Part shown: piece by piece, positions 1 to 9,070 of the stretch
Position numbering within the stretch: the first letter of the stretch is position 1
Layout of the letters: the number at the start of each line of letters is the position of its first letter
Assembly: GCA_018822545.1 (NCBI GenBank)
Contig: JAHJKA010000060.1
Location: 1-64,000, forward strand
Direction of reading: 5' to 3'
Length of the DNA: 64,000 nucleotides
Source of the DNA: Pseudomonadota bacterium
GTDB lineage: Bacteria; Desulfobacterota; Desulfobulbia; Desulfobulbales; SURF-16
Position numbers and translations under genes: made by a program
Notes under the pieces: model-generated
Database searches by the model: none
What the model saw: only the letters and a program-made list of their open reading frames with translations
Told to the model about the DNA's origin: nothing

Positions 1-1548
<1,548 letters not shown>

Positions 1549-1584
1549 GCTGCCGCATGGTGGCATCCGTCAAAAGATAAACGC

Positions 1585-1621
1585 AAAAGGCACAGAGACG
1601 AAAAGCTCTGTGCTTTTGTGG
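1585..1621 (+). terminator. Intrinsic terminator after pyrG
   Basis: An 8-bp perfect stem GCACAGAG (1590-1597) / CTCTGTGC (1606-1613) is followed by TTTTGTGGTTTT. It lies between the pyrG stop and the kdsA start. Confidence 0.7.
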
Positions 1622-1648
1622 TTTTATGACCGGGAAAAGAGAGTCCTT

Positions 1649-2470
1649 ATGAATAATGTTACAATTGCTGGAAAAATAAAGATCGGCGCAGGCAATCCCC
1701 TGGTTCTTATCGGTGGTCCCTGCGTGATCGAGAGTGAAGCCATCATCCGCGAGACCGTGAGCGGTCTGAAAGAGATTACCTCGCGCTTGGGGATTCCCTT
1801 CATATTCAAGGCCTCCTTTGACAAGGCAAACCGCACTTCCATTTCTTCCTACCGTGGCCCTGGTCTTAGGGACGGCCTAGATCTTCTTGGCAGGATTAAG
1901 GAGGAGTTCGGGGTACCGGTGATCTCTGATATCCATGAGGCATCTCAGGCTGCCGAGGCTGCCAAGGTTCTTGATGTTATCCAGATTCCCGCCTTCCTCT
2001 GTCGGCAGACCGACCTCCTGGTGGCCGCCGCCAAAACCGGCAAGCCGCTCAGTATCAAGAAAGGCCAGTTCCTGTCGCCCTGGGATATGAAAAATGCCGT
2101 GAACAAGGTGCGGGAAAGCGGTAACGATCAGATCATACTCACTGAGCGCGGTATCATGTACGGCTACAATAATCTGGTGGTGGATATGCGTGCCCTGCCG
2201 GTGATGCGTTCCCTTGGTTGTCCGGTGATCTATGACGCCACCCATTCTGTCCAGCTTCCCGGCGGGGCCGGCGGCAGTTCAGGTGGTCAACGTGAATTTA
2301 TCCCGCCGCTGTCAAGGGCCGCGGTGGCTGCCGGTATTGACGGGTTGTTTATGGAAATCCACCCCGATCCGGCCAAGGCCCTGTGCGATGGCCCCAACTC
2401 CATGCCCCTTGCCGAGGTGGAGGAATTGTTGCAGAAGTTGGTGCAGATTCATGAGGTGGTGCATGGCTGA
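1649..2470 (+). CDS. kdsA: 3-deoxy-D-manno-octulosonate 8-phosphate synthase
   Basis: KdsA condenses phosphoenolpyruvate with arabinose 5-phosphate to give Kdo-8-phosphate, the first committed step of the Kdo inner core of LPS. The 273 residues show the family's opening (LVLIGGPCVIES), the FKASFDKANRTS substrate motif, a conserved KKGQFLSPWDM stretch, and DATHSVQLPGG near the C-terminus. The length is normal. I chose ATG 1649 because homology begins there; the upstream in-frame extension from 1610 lies within the terminator. The stop overlaps the kdsC start by 8 bases, so the two are probably translationally coupled. Confidence 0.96.
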   Translation: MNNVTIAGKIKIGAGNPLVLIGGPCVIESEAIIRETVSGLKEITSRLGIPFIFKASFDKANRTSISSYRGPGLRDGLDLLGRIKEEFGVPVISDIHEASQAAEAAKVLDVIQIPAFLCRQTDLLVAAAKTGKPLSIKKGQFLSPWDMKNAVNKVRESGNDQIILTERGIMYGYNNLVVDMRALPVMRSLGCPVIYDATHSVQLPGGAGGSSGGQREFIPPLSRAAVAAGIDGLFMEIHPDPAKALCDGPNSMPLAEVEELLQKLVQIHEVVHG

Positions 2471-3107
2471 GTCGTGTCCCACTCCCACGGAAGGTGCCTA
2501 CCCGGGCGACTGTGAGTTTACACAAGGTCTGCTCAAGAAAGCGGCAGCCCGCACGGCATCAAGCCGCGGTTATTCCTGGAAAAATTCGCTGCCCAAGGCC
2601 AAGAAGGTGAAGCTGCTGCTTCTTGATGTGGATGGCGTGCTCACCGATGGCTCCATTACCTATAGCGATGAGGGTATTGAGCTCAAAACCTTTAACTCCA
2701 AAGACGGTTTTGGTCTCAATCTCTTGCGTAAGGTCGGAGTGGAGGTGGGGATTATCACCGCCCGCACGTCCAAGGCCCTGGTCAGGCGCTGCCAGGATCT
2801 GAAGATTGACCATCTCTACCAAGGACGGCGCAACAAGGTTGAAGCATTTCGGGAGATAGTGGCTGTGCTCGGGCTAACGGCTGAAGAGGTCGCCTATATG
2901 GGCGACGATTGGCTGGATCTGCCGCTGCTTGCCAAGGTAGGATTTTCCGCCACCGTGGCCGATGCTGTGGCCGAGGTGATAGAGGTTGTCGATTTTACCT
3001 CTCGGTTTAACGGCGGCCAAGGCGGGGTGCGCGAGGTCTGTGATCTCATTGTTGAGGCCAAGGGCAGGTATGAAGTACTGCTGGCTGAGTATCTGGAGCG
3101 TTCCTAG
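2463..3107 (+). CDS. kdsC: Kdo-8-phosphate phosphatase (HAD family)
   Basis: KdsC removes the phosphate from Kdo-8-P, the step after KdsA. HAD motif I is LLLLDVDGVLTDG, motif IV is MGDDWLDLPLL, and the small cap-less C1-type architecture fits KdsC. ATG 2463 overlaps the end of kdsA. It gives 214 residues, with about 48 residues ahead of the usual KdsC start (KAKKVKLLLLDVDG). No Met lies between, so the polar, Thr/Ala-rich N-terminal extension appears genuine, though a non-ATG internal start cannot be excluded. lptC follows one base after the stop. Confidence 0.93.
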   Translation: MAESCPTPTEGAYPGDCEFTQGLLKKAAARTASSRGYSWKNSLPKAKKVKLLLLDVDGVLTDGSITYSDEGIELKTFNSKDGFGLNLLRKVGVEVGIITARTSKALVRRCQDLKIDHLYQGRRNKVEAFREIVAVLGLTAEEVAYMGDDWLDLPLLAKVGFSATVADAVAEVIEVVDFTSRFNGGQGGVREVCDLIVEAKGRYEVLLAEYLERS

Positions 3108-3108
3108 G

Positions 3109-3675
3109 ATGAATTTTTCCCGCAACAGGGCGTGGCTTGTGCCGCTTATGATCCTTGGTCTGTATCCTCTCTGGCAGCCGCCTGTGGCCAGATTTCTTCA
3201 GCCGCGCGACAGTAAGATTGTCTTTGCCGACAAGAAGGCGCAGGAGGATGATCGCAATCTTCATCTCTATGGGATTACCATGTCACAGAGCACCGGGGAG
3301 AAGCTGGAGATGGTCCTGCGGGCCGACTCCGTGGCAACGGGCGGTGCGGGCGGTGATGAATTTCACTTTCAGAAAATAGATTGTCAGCTCTATAATGACC
3401 AAGGGATGCCCACCCAGATTAAGGGCGGGGAGGCTCTTTTGGCCACCGATAAAAACGTGATTACCATTGTTGAGGATGTGGTTGTGGTCACCGGCGACGG
3501 CAAATACCGGATCGCCACTGACGCCCTGCGTTATTTCACGGTGTATAAGGTGGCCAAAACAGCCACCCCCGTCCTTTTTAAAACCGAGGGCCTCGAACTT
3601 ACCGGCAACAATATGATGTACAATATGCGCACCAACGCCTTCCGGGTCGGCGGCAATGTTATTTGTGATATGTGA
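3109..3675 (+). CDS. lptC: LPS export ABC transporter periplasmic protein LptC
   Basis: LptC is an inner-membrane-anchored periplasmic protein that hands LPS from LptBFG to LptA. The 188 residues have a short basic N-terminus, one hydrophobic anchor (WLVPLMILGLYPLW) and a beta-rich body with the repeating pattern expected of the OstA/LptC fold (for example LELTGNNMMYNMRTNAFRVG near the C-terminus). ATG 3109 is one base after the kdsC stop. lptA and lptB, which often follow in this order, are absent: the next gene is convergent. The call rests on position and fold pattern, since LptC sequences are poorly conserved. Confidence 0.85.
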   Translation: MNFSRNRAWLVPLMILGLYPLWQPPVARFLQPRDSKIVFADKKAQEDDRNLHLYGITMSQSTGEKLEMVLRADSVATGGAGGDEFHFQKIDCQLYNDQGMPTQIKGGEALLATDKNVITIVEDVVVVTGDGKYRIATDALRYFTVYKVAKTATPVLFKTEGLELTGNNMMYNMRTNAFRVGGNVICDM

Positions 3676-3864
3676 GGGGTTGAGAAGACAGAAGGTGAGA
3701 GATAAGAATTTAAGAAATAAGAATTCAGCATCCAGGAATCAGAAGGGGAGAGGCTCAGAATGATATAAGCGCTGCGAGCGTCACAGAAAGTGTTTTCTGC
3801 CAGCGTTCACCTGTCAGGAAAGCTTTTTTCTTCGCCAATTCTCACCTTCTTATTTCGCTTCTCC

Positions 3865-4659
3865 TTAATTAATTCCCAGCAGTTCCGCACCATTTTCCCC
3901 AAGTATCCTTGCTGTCAAATTATCCCCCAAGTCCAAATCCAGCAGCAGTTTTTTGACGCCGGTCTGATCGGCCCAAGGTGAGTCAGAGCCAAAGAGCAGA
4001 CGATCGGGTCGGTGTTCTTTGAGAATTCGGCACGCCTGTTCTCTTTCCAGAAACTCCAGGGCAAAGGCGATATCGAAATAGACATCCTCGCCCACCAGGA
4101 ATTTTTCCACTTTATGCCATTGCTGCCAGGAACCTAAATGGGCAGCCACCAGTTTGAGATGGGGGATGGCGCTGATCAGTTCCTTGATCTTGGCAGGATC
4201 TGCCCGTTCTTCTTCTGGAAAGCCGATATCGTAGCCGCTGTGCAAGATGACAATGAGCCCTTCGTCGGCAAGCTGTTCAAAGAGGGGGCGCATTCTTTTT
4301 TCATCGACATAGAAATTCTGGTAATAGGGGTGGAGTTTGATGCCCTGAAAGCCGGCCGCCTTTATTCTTGTGATCTCAGCGCGGAGATTCTTAGAATCAG
4401 GATGGATGGAGACAAAGGGGATGATACGTTCGGAGCGCACTGTCTGCGACCAGTCCAGGATCGCTGAGAATTGACTGGGTTTGGTGGCAATGGAGCAGAT
4501 CACCGAGGCATCGATGCCAGCTTGGTCCATGGAAGCCAGCAGCCCGGCAGCGGTGCCGTCGGAGGCAGGGCTGACCTTGCCGGCCTTAGCCAGGGCGGGG
4601 ACGGTGGTTACGGCCAGATGGTCAGGGAAGATGTGGGTGTGGAAATCAATACAGGGCAT
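3865..4659 (-). CDS. Amidohydrolase family 2 (TIM-barrel metal hydrolase)
   Basis: This is a 264-residue metal-dependent hydrolase or decarboxylase of the amidohydrolase-2 (PF04909) type; the substrate is unknown. Metal-binding features in order are an N-terminal HxH (CIDFHTHIFPDH), a mid-barrel GIKLHPYYQ, VILHSGYD, a VAAHLGSW histidine and a C-terminal catalytic Asp in LLFGSDSPWA. ATG 4659 was chosen because it sits just before CIDFHTH; a TTG start at 4677 would add six residues. It lies immediately downstream of the AMP nucleosidase gene on the same strand, so the two probably share a transcript. A nucleotide-salvage link is only a guess. Confidence 0.85.
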   Translation of the reverse strand: MPCIDFHTHIFPDHLAVTTVPALAKAGKVSPASDGTAAGLLASMDQAGIDASVICSIATKPSQFSAILDWSQTVRSERIIPFVSIHPDSKNLRAEITRIKAAGFQGIKLHPYYQNFYVDEKRMRPLFEQLADEGLIVILHSGYDIGFPEEERADPAKIKELISAIPHLKLVAAHLGSWQQWHKVEKFLVGEDVYFDIAFALEFLEREQACRILKEHRPDRLLFGSDSPWADQTGVKKLLLDLDLGDNLTARILGENGAELLGIN

Positions 4660-4690
4660 GGGAGAGTCGTGTCGCAAGGGCCTGAAGCCC

Positions 4691-5491
4691 TCAACCGCAG
4701 GGCGGCTTGAAGGAGGTGCTGGGGAATTTCTCGTTCTGGTGGGTTATTTCCTCGCAGATGCGGACCCCCATCCGCAAGTGATCGTTGGTGTAGGTGGAGA
4801 AGATGTCCTGGGCGCTGTCCTTGCTCTTGATGCCGCCGGTGCGCAGGGGCAGGTCAGAGACCAGCATCAGGGCGCCGGTGGGGACGCCAAGGGCATAGCC
4901 CACCGAAAACAGGGTGGCGATCTCCATATCAACGGCAATAATCCGGTGTTTGAAGATGTAATCGATAAACTCCTGGTCAAATTCCCACATCCGGTAGTCC
5001 GTGGTGAGCATAATACCGGATCTTGGTCGTTTGCCCGTGGATTTTTGGACAATCTGCTCGGAGATCCGGGTCAGTTCGACACAGGGGATTGCCGGCACGT
5101 CCTGGGGCAGGTAATGGCGGCTGGTGCCCTCATCGCGGATACTCGCGGTGGGTACGATGTAATCACCAATCTCGCAGTCATCTTTAATGCCGCCGCACAT
5201 GCCGAGCATGAGCACCGAGTTGATATTGTCGAGAAAGGAGAGACAATGCATGACGATGCCGGCCGTGGGTGAGCCGACACCATGGTTAATGATGGAAACG
5301 TCGCGCTCCACGTCGTGCACCACGTCCCAGTATCCTGACTGGATCGGGTTGCCGGTATGCTCGGCAAAACTTTTTACGTAGCGTTCAAAATTGCACAGCA
5401 GGATGTTCGACCTGAAATCCTTGACTGAAGAACCAGTGTATCTTTCCAGGGTGTGACGGGCGTAACTGTCGGGTCGAAGTAATTTCCCCAT
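4691..5491 (-). CDS. AMP nucleosidase / phosphorylase family 1 protein
   Basis: This 266-residue cytoplasmic protein belongs to the PNP/UDP phosphorylase superfamily and matches the short (about 260-residue) AMP nucleosidase type, which hydrolyses AMP to adenine and ribose 5-phosphate. Characteristic stretches are MLGMCGGIKDDCEIGDYIVP, DEGTSRHYLP, TTDYRMWEFD and the ribose-binding AVDMEIATLFSVG. A GGA Shine-Dalgarno-like element lies 8 bases before ATG 5491. The longer E. coli Amn has an extra N-terminal domain that is absent here. Another nucleosidase activity is possible, but the close overall match to the short AMP nucleosidase group makes this the best call. Confidence 0.85.
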   Translation of the reverse strand: MGKLLRPDSYARHTLERYTGSSVKDFRSNILLCNFERYVKSFAEHTGNPIQSGYWDVVHDVERDVSIINHGVGSPTAGIVMHCLSFLDNINSVLMLGMCGGIKDDCEIGDYIVPTASIRDEGTSRHYLPQDVPAIPCVELTRISEQIVQKSTGKRPRSGIMLTTDYRMWEFDQEFIDYIFKHRIIAVDMEIATLFSVGYALGVPTGALMLVSDLPLRTGGIKSKDSAQDIFSTYTNDHLRMGVRICEEITHQNEKFPSTSFKPPCG

Positions 5492-5605
5492 AGTGCATTC
5501 CTTTCATTTAATTTGCGGTCATCAATTTCTGATGGTAGAAGTTGGAGTATGATTATTTAGGTGGAAGATGATAACTCCCCATAATTTCTTATATTCAATT
5601 CTCTT
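5492..5605. other. Intergenic leader of AMP nucleosidase gene
   Basis: Together with the repeat array that follows, this forms a 304-bp gap between divergent genes. This part is A/T-rich and presumably holds the promoter of the minus-strand gene, but I could not define clear -35/-10 boxes. Confidence 0.4.
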
Positions 5606-5770
5606 TATAAAGCTCAAGTTGAGCAGCTCGTCTGCTTAAACGAAACTTATACCCTTGTGGTATAAAGCTCAAGTTGAGCAGCTTGTCAGCTCAAACGAAA
5701 CTTATACCCTTGTGGTATAAAGCTGAAGTTGAGCAGCTTGTCAGCTCAAACGAAACTTATACCCTTGTGG
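5606..5770 (+). repeat. Three tandem 55-bp repeats upstream of pyrF
   Basis: Copies begin at 5606, 5661 and 5716, each starting TATAAAGCTCAAGTTGAGC (copy 3 has GCTGAAG). A truncated fourth start, TATAAT, lies at 5771. Each unit carries a 13-base palindrome (GCTCAA-G-TTGAGC, broken in copy 3) and an imperfect inverted repeat TATACC-CTTGT-GGTATA that spans the junction between units. Copies 2 and 3 are nearly identical; copy 1 differs at a few bases. Confidence 0.95.
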
Positions 5771-5776
5771 TATAAT
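5768..5776 (+). promoter_or_regulatory. Extended -10 promoter of pyrF
   Basis: TGGTATAAT is a perfect extended -10 element (TGnTATAAT) at the 3' edge of the 55-bp repeat array, 20 bases before the pyrF ATG. No good -35 hexamer is seen, as is usual for extended -10 promoters. The same junction in earlier copies reads TGGTATAAA. Confidence 0.55.
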
Positions 5777-5795
5777 AACAAGGTAGAGTCGGAAA

Positions 5796-6506
5796 ATGGC
5801 AAAAAATATTCCATTAAATGAACGAATTATCCTGGCCCTTGATGTGGAACATCCGGAGATCGCCAAGGAATGGGTCAAAAAGACCGAGGCCAAGATCGGC
5901 TATTATAAAGTAGGCCTGCAGCTTTTTCTGGCGGGCTGGTTTGATACGGTGGATTGGATCATCGATCGCGGCCACAAGGTCATGCTGGATCTGAAATTTT
6001 TTGATATCCCGGAAACCGTCAAATTGGCGGTGGCCCAGATCCGCGATCACGGCGTGTCCATGGCAACCATCCACGGCAATGATCCGATCATCAGGGCGGC
6101 CCTCACCGAGCGCGGCGATTTGCAACTCCTTGCCGTCACCGTGCTCACCAGTTTTGGTGAGGAGGATCTGCGGGCCATGGGTATGACCCAGTCCATTGCT
6201 GATCTTGTTTATTTCCGGGCCAAGAGGGCCCTTGAGCTCGGGTGTGACGGGGTGGTCTGTTCAGGGATGGAGGCGCCCAGGCTGCGCGAGGGCTTAGGGG
6301 ATAAACTTATTCTGGTGACACCCGGTATCAGACCCGGGGCCAATATTCTTGATGGCAGTGACGATCAGACCCGGATCATGACCGCCCAAAAAGCGATTCT
6401 TGGTGGTGCCGATCATGTTGTGGTGGGGCGGCCCATTACCAAGGCGGATAAACCCCTGGATGTAATCAGCGCCTTGCAGGATGAAATCGCCCAAGCCGTT
6501 GGCTGA
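5796..6506 (+). CDS. pyrF: Orotidine 5'-phosphate decarboxylase
   Basis: PyrF catalyses the last step of de novo UMP synthesis, OMP to UMP. The 236 residues show the start IILALDVEHPE, the catalytic Asp/Lys stretch VMLDLKFFDIPETV, VTVLTSF, and the phosphate-binding VTPGIRP and GADHVVVGRPIT loops. The length is normal for the family. The gene stands alone behind the 55-bp repeats and ends at a terminator that lies inside the convergent gene. Confidence 0.97.
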   Translation: MAKNIPLNERIILALDVEHPEIAKEWVKKTEAKIGYYKVGLQLFLAGWFDTVDWIIDRGHKVMLDLKFFDIPETVKLAVAQIRDHGVSMATIHGNDPIIRAALTERGDLQLLAVTVLTSFGEEDLRAMGMTQSIADLVYFRAKRALELGCDGVVCSGMEAPRLREGLGDKLILVTPGIRPGANILDGSDDQTRIMTAQKAILGGADHVVVGRPITKADKPLDVISALQDEIAQAVG

Positions 6507-6600
6507 TGTTGGCCTCGGCAGTTGGATCTAAAGCGTTTCCCCAAGGTCAGCAGTTAAAACTGAGGGAGGTTTTGTACTGACCTCAGGAAAACAATTCTTA

Positions 6601-6855
6601 TCATTCGTCATTATGAAGCACCTGCGCCGTAAAAATAGGCCAGGTGCTTTTTTTCTTTTCTGTGCAGATCAGCCTGGCGCGGCGAAACTCCCGGCAGCCT
6701 TTGGCATCTGCAAATTCAGAGCATTCCACAGCACACTCCTCATAGGTGTTACCCTGTTCGTGACCTGACGGACGGTTAATTGCTGCAAGAGCTGATACAC
6801 TCACCAGCCATGCTGCGCCTGATACCGTTAAGGCGAGGAAGAGTTTTTGAGTCAT
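6601..6855 (-). CDS. Small secreted Cys-containing protein
   Basis: This 84-residue protein has a clear Sec signal peptide (MTQKLFLALTVSGAAWLVSV, cleavage likely after SALA) and a mature part with four Cys (YEECAVECSEF, GCREF, LICTEKK) that could form two periplasmic disulfides. I recognise no family. ATG 6855 was chosen over the longer frame because GGAG lies 8 bases upstream and the signal peptide starts there. The 3' end encodes the hairpin that also acts as the pyrF terminator on the opposite strand. Confidence 0.65.
   Translation of the reverse strand: MTQKLFLALTVSGAAWLVSVSALAAINRPSGHEQGNTYEECAVECSEFADAKGCREFRRARLICTEKKKSTWPIFTAQVLHNDE
6616..6656 (+). terminator. Intrinsic terminator of pyrF
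   Basis: A 9-bp perfect stem AAGCACCTG (6616-6624) / CAGGTGCTT (6641-6649) is followed by a T run. It is located inside the 3' coding end of the convergent small secreted protein gene. Confidence 0.8.
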
Positions 6856-7163
6856 ATATGCGCTCCATTTCCATGGGGATGGTTGGTGATATTGAATGGG
6901 ATCAGCATAGGTGAAAAAAATGAGGCTGAACTGTCTGACCACAGCGGCCTCGTGTGATTGTTTCCCTGATCTCTGGCAAGAAGGGTGCCAACATATTAAT
7001 TATATTATTAATTTCTGAAATAGATACAGGAAAGACGTTCTTTCAGGGAGTTGTTGTGTTTGTTGTGGCGAGGGCAAGAGCTGGAATGTGTGGCCGGGCA
7101 GGTGGGAAAGGACAGAGACTGACTATGGGCTGGTTTGAATCTGGTTACTATGCCATTCGGCGA
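6856..7163. other. Intergenic gap, no gene seen
   Basis: This 308-bp gap lies between the start of the small secreted protein gene and the end of pgpA. A short plus-strand frame (6954-7184) has no ribosome site and runs into pgpA, so I do not call it. An 8-bp inverted repeat TATGCCAT / ATGGCATA (7149-7178) straddles the pgpA stop but has no T run. Confidence 0.5.
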
Positions 7164-7619
7164 CTAGAAAATGGCATAGAATGACAGAATCTGCATACAG
7201 GCCAGGGTATAGATGCCGGCCATGACATCATCAAGGACGATGCCGGTTCCACCGTGGAGATGGTTGTCAAACCAGCAGACCGGAAAAGGCTTCCAGATAT
7301 CAAAAATTCGAAACAACACAAAGGCGGTGACCAGGGCAGGCAGGGTGAGAGGGGCATTGATGAGCCCGATCAACATACCGATGATTTCATCAATGACCAC
7401 CATGCCCGGGTCTTGTTTATCAATGATTTTTTCCGCCATACCGGCGGTGATAATGGCCAGGATCAGGATGGCGACCAGGGCCAGATAATAGCCGTGGCCC
7501 GGCAGCAGCAGAAGGAGAAAATGAAGGGGAAAGGCCACCAGGGTACCCATGGAGCCGGGGGCTTTCGGGGTGTAGCCGGTGTAGAATCCGGTGGCAATAG
7601 CCATGACAATTTTATCCAT
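7164..7619 (-). CDS. pgpA: Phosphatidylglycerophosphatase A
   Basis: PgpA dephosphorylates phosphatidylglycerophosphate to phosphatidylglycerol at the inner membrane. The 151-residue protein carries the family signature GYTPKAPGSMGTL near the N-terminus, the acidic VIDEIIGM motif, FRIFDIWKPFP, and the C-terminal GGTGIVLDDVMAGIY. There are about four hydrophobic segments. Length and motif order match the family exactly. Confidence 0.93.
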   Translation of the reverse strand: MDKIVMAIATGFYTGYTPKAPGSMGTLVAFPLHFLLLLLPGHGYYLALVAILILAIITAGMAEKIIDKQDPGMVVIDEIIGMLIGLINAPLTLPALVTAFVLFRIFDIWKPFPVCWFDNHLHGGTGIVLDDVMAGIYTLACMQILSFYAIF

Positions 7620-7701
7620 GAGTCGTGAGCCTTTATTGCTGCTGAGTTGCAGAATAGGTTGATCTTCTGCATGTTTTTTAAGAAGTTGAGGTTTGTTTTC
7701 A

Positions 7702-7791
7702 GTTTACGGTTCACGGTTTACAGCTTGTGGAAGTTGTCTTTTCCTAAAAGAAATTCCTCGAACCGTACACAGCACACCGGGAACCGTAAAC
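7702..7791. repeat. Inverted repeat GTTTACGGTTC / GAACCGTAAAC
   Basis: Perfect 11-base inverted copies lie at 7702-7712 and 7781-7791, with further partial copies between (CACGGTTTAC, CGAACCGTAC). The element sits in the 220-bp gap between larC and pgpA and resembles a dispersed palindromic intergenic repeat. Confidence 0.7.
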
Positions 7792-7839
7792 ACTTTGACC
7801 ATTGCCAAGGAGTATTTTTAGGGCAGCTGACCCCGGCCA

Positions 7840-9003
7840 TCACGTGGCGTTATGTCCCAAGACCTCATGATAGATTTGCTGAATAGGTACGCCCTGCTCT
7901 TCGGCCAGGCGGCGGCACTCTTCATATTCGGGGTAAATCCGGGTGCCGGAAGGGGTGTCAACCTCCTTGGCCACCATGTTGCCGAATCTGGTTTTAAGGG
8001 TAATGGCCCGGCGGGGCAGGGTCCAGCGTCGCTCTTTTCTAAAACGCAGGCCAATGGCTGTGGTTTCGTCAAGGATGAGGCGTTTGCATTGCTGGGCATG
8101 GTTATTTTCAGCCAGGACCCGAAGCAGAAAACCGGGACGCCCCTTTTTCATCTGGATGGGGATGAGGCTGACATCCAGGGCCTGGGCGGCAAACAGCCGA
8201 TCGCAGAGGTAGGGATAGGTCTCCGGGGCCCAATCATCAAGATGGCAGTCAATAACCTCCACCTCCTGGGCCTCGATGATCTCTGTTTCCTGGCCGATAA
8301 AGAGTCGTAACATATTGGGACTGTTATCGGTGCGCACATGGTTGCCGGCTCCGTAGCCCGTGTGGCTCAAGGTGAGGGATGGCATGGGACCGAAATTATC
8401 AGCCAGGGCCTTGATAATGGCGGCACCGGTGGGGGTGACCAGTTCCTGCTCTTGGTCAACGCCATAGATTTGCATCTCTTTGCAGAGCTCCACCACAGCC
8501 GGGGCAGGCAGGGGTAGTCTGCCGTGCTCGCAGTCCACCCAGCCATGGCCCATGGGCAGAGGGGAAGAGACGAGACTGTCGATGCCGAAAAAAGAAAAGC
8601 CGACACAGGCGCCGACAATATCGAGGATGGAATCAACAGCGCCCACCTCATGGAAATGAACCTTGTCAAGGCTGACACCGTGCACGGTGGCCTCGGCCTC
8701 GGCCAGAGCGGTAAAGACAGCCAGGGCATTTTCTTTGATGTCTTCGGCCAGGTGACTTACCAGGAGCAGCTGCTTGATGTCCTTGTAGCTGCGCTGCGGC
8801 TGGCCTTCCTGCACAGAGATTTCCACCTTGGTGGCGCTCAGGCCGTGCGTTACGATTTTGCCATGGCTGACTTCAAAACCTGCCAGGGCAAGGAGTTTGA
8901 AATTTTTTTCAACAAGGGCAATATCGAGGCCGGCATCAAGGAAGCTGCCAAGGAGCATGTCACCGCTGATGCCGGAAAAACAATCAAGATAGGCTATGGT
9001 CAT
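7840..9003 (-). CDS. larC: LarC, nickel-pincer cofactor cyclometallase
   Basis: LarC inserts nickel into pyridinium-3,5-bisthiocarboxylic acid mononucleotide to make the nickel-pincer cofactor of lactate racemase-type enzymes. The 387 residues begin with the family signature YLDCFSGISGDMLLG and continue with VHFHEVGAVDSILDIVG, LVTPTGAAII, GYGAGNH, and a C-terminal CTP-binding half (HLDDWAPE, KKGRPGF). In Lactobacillus the two halves are joined by a programmed frameshift; here they form one continuous frame. No larB, larE or larA is in the window, so the target enzyme is not visible. Confidence 0.93.
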   Translation of the reverse strand: MTIAYLDCFSGISGDMLLGSFLDAGLDIALVEKNFKLLALAGFEVSHGKIVTHGLSATKVEISVQEGQPQRSYKDIKQLLLVSHLAEDIKENALAVFTALAEAEATVHGVSLDKVHFHEVGAVDSILDIVGACVGFSFFGIDSLVSSPLPMGHGWVDCEHGRLPLPAPAVVELCKEMQIYGVDQEQELVTPTGAAIIKALADNFGPMPSLTLSHTGYGAGNHVRTDNSPNMLRLFIGQETEIIEAQEVEVIDCHLDDWAPETYPYLCDRLFAAQALDVSLIPIQMKKGRPGFLLRVLAENNHAQQCKRLILDETTAIGLRFRKERRWTLPRRAITLKTRFGNMVAKEVDTPSGTRIYPEYEECRRLAEEQGVPIQQIYHEVLGHNAT

Positions 9004-9070
9004 GGTTTTGGTTGGCTCAAGGTTGAGGGCAGAACAGGGGGCTTACCCTGCATGGAAATAAAGGAATCTG

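Noticed and set aside
4471-5272. Long plus-strand frames opposite the amidohydrolase and AMP nucleosidase genes
   Set aside because: They are shadows of two well-supported minus-strand genes, and have low-complexity Gly/Ala-rich products.
5606-5770. CRISPR array
   Set aside because: The 55-bp units are contiguous with no variable spacers between them, and no cas genes are present.
7149-7178. Terminator at the pgpA stop
   Set aside because: The 8-bp stem has no T run on either strand.
6954-7184. 76-residue plus-strand frame between the small secreted gene and pgpA
   Set aside because: No ribosome site, no family pattern, and it runs antisense into pgpA.
7647-7886. 79-residue plus-strand frame
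   Set aside because: It crosses the palindromic repeat and the 3' end of larC, and has no sensible product.
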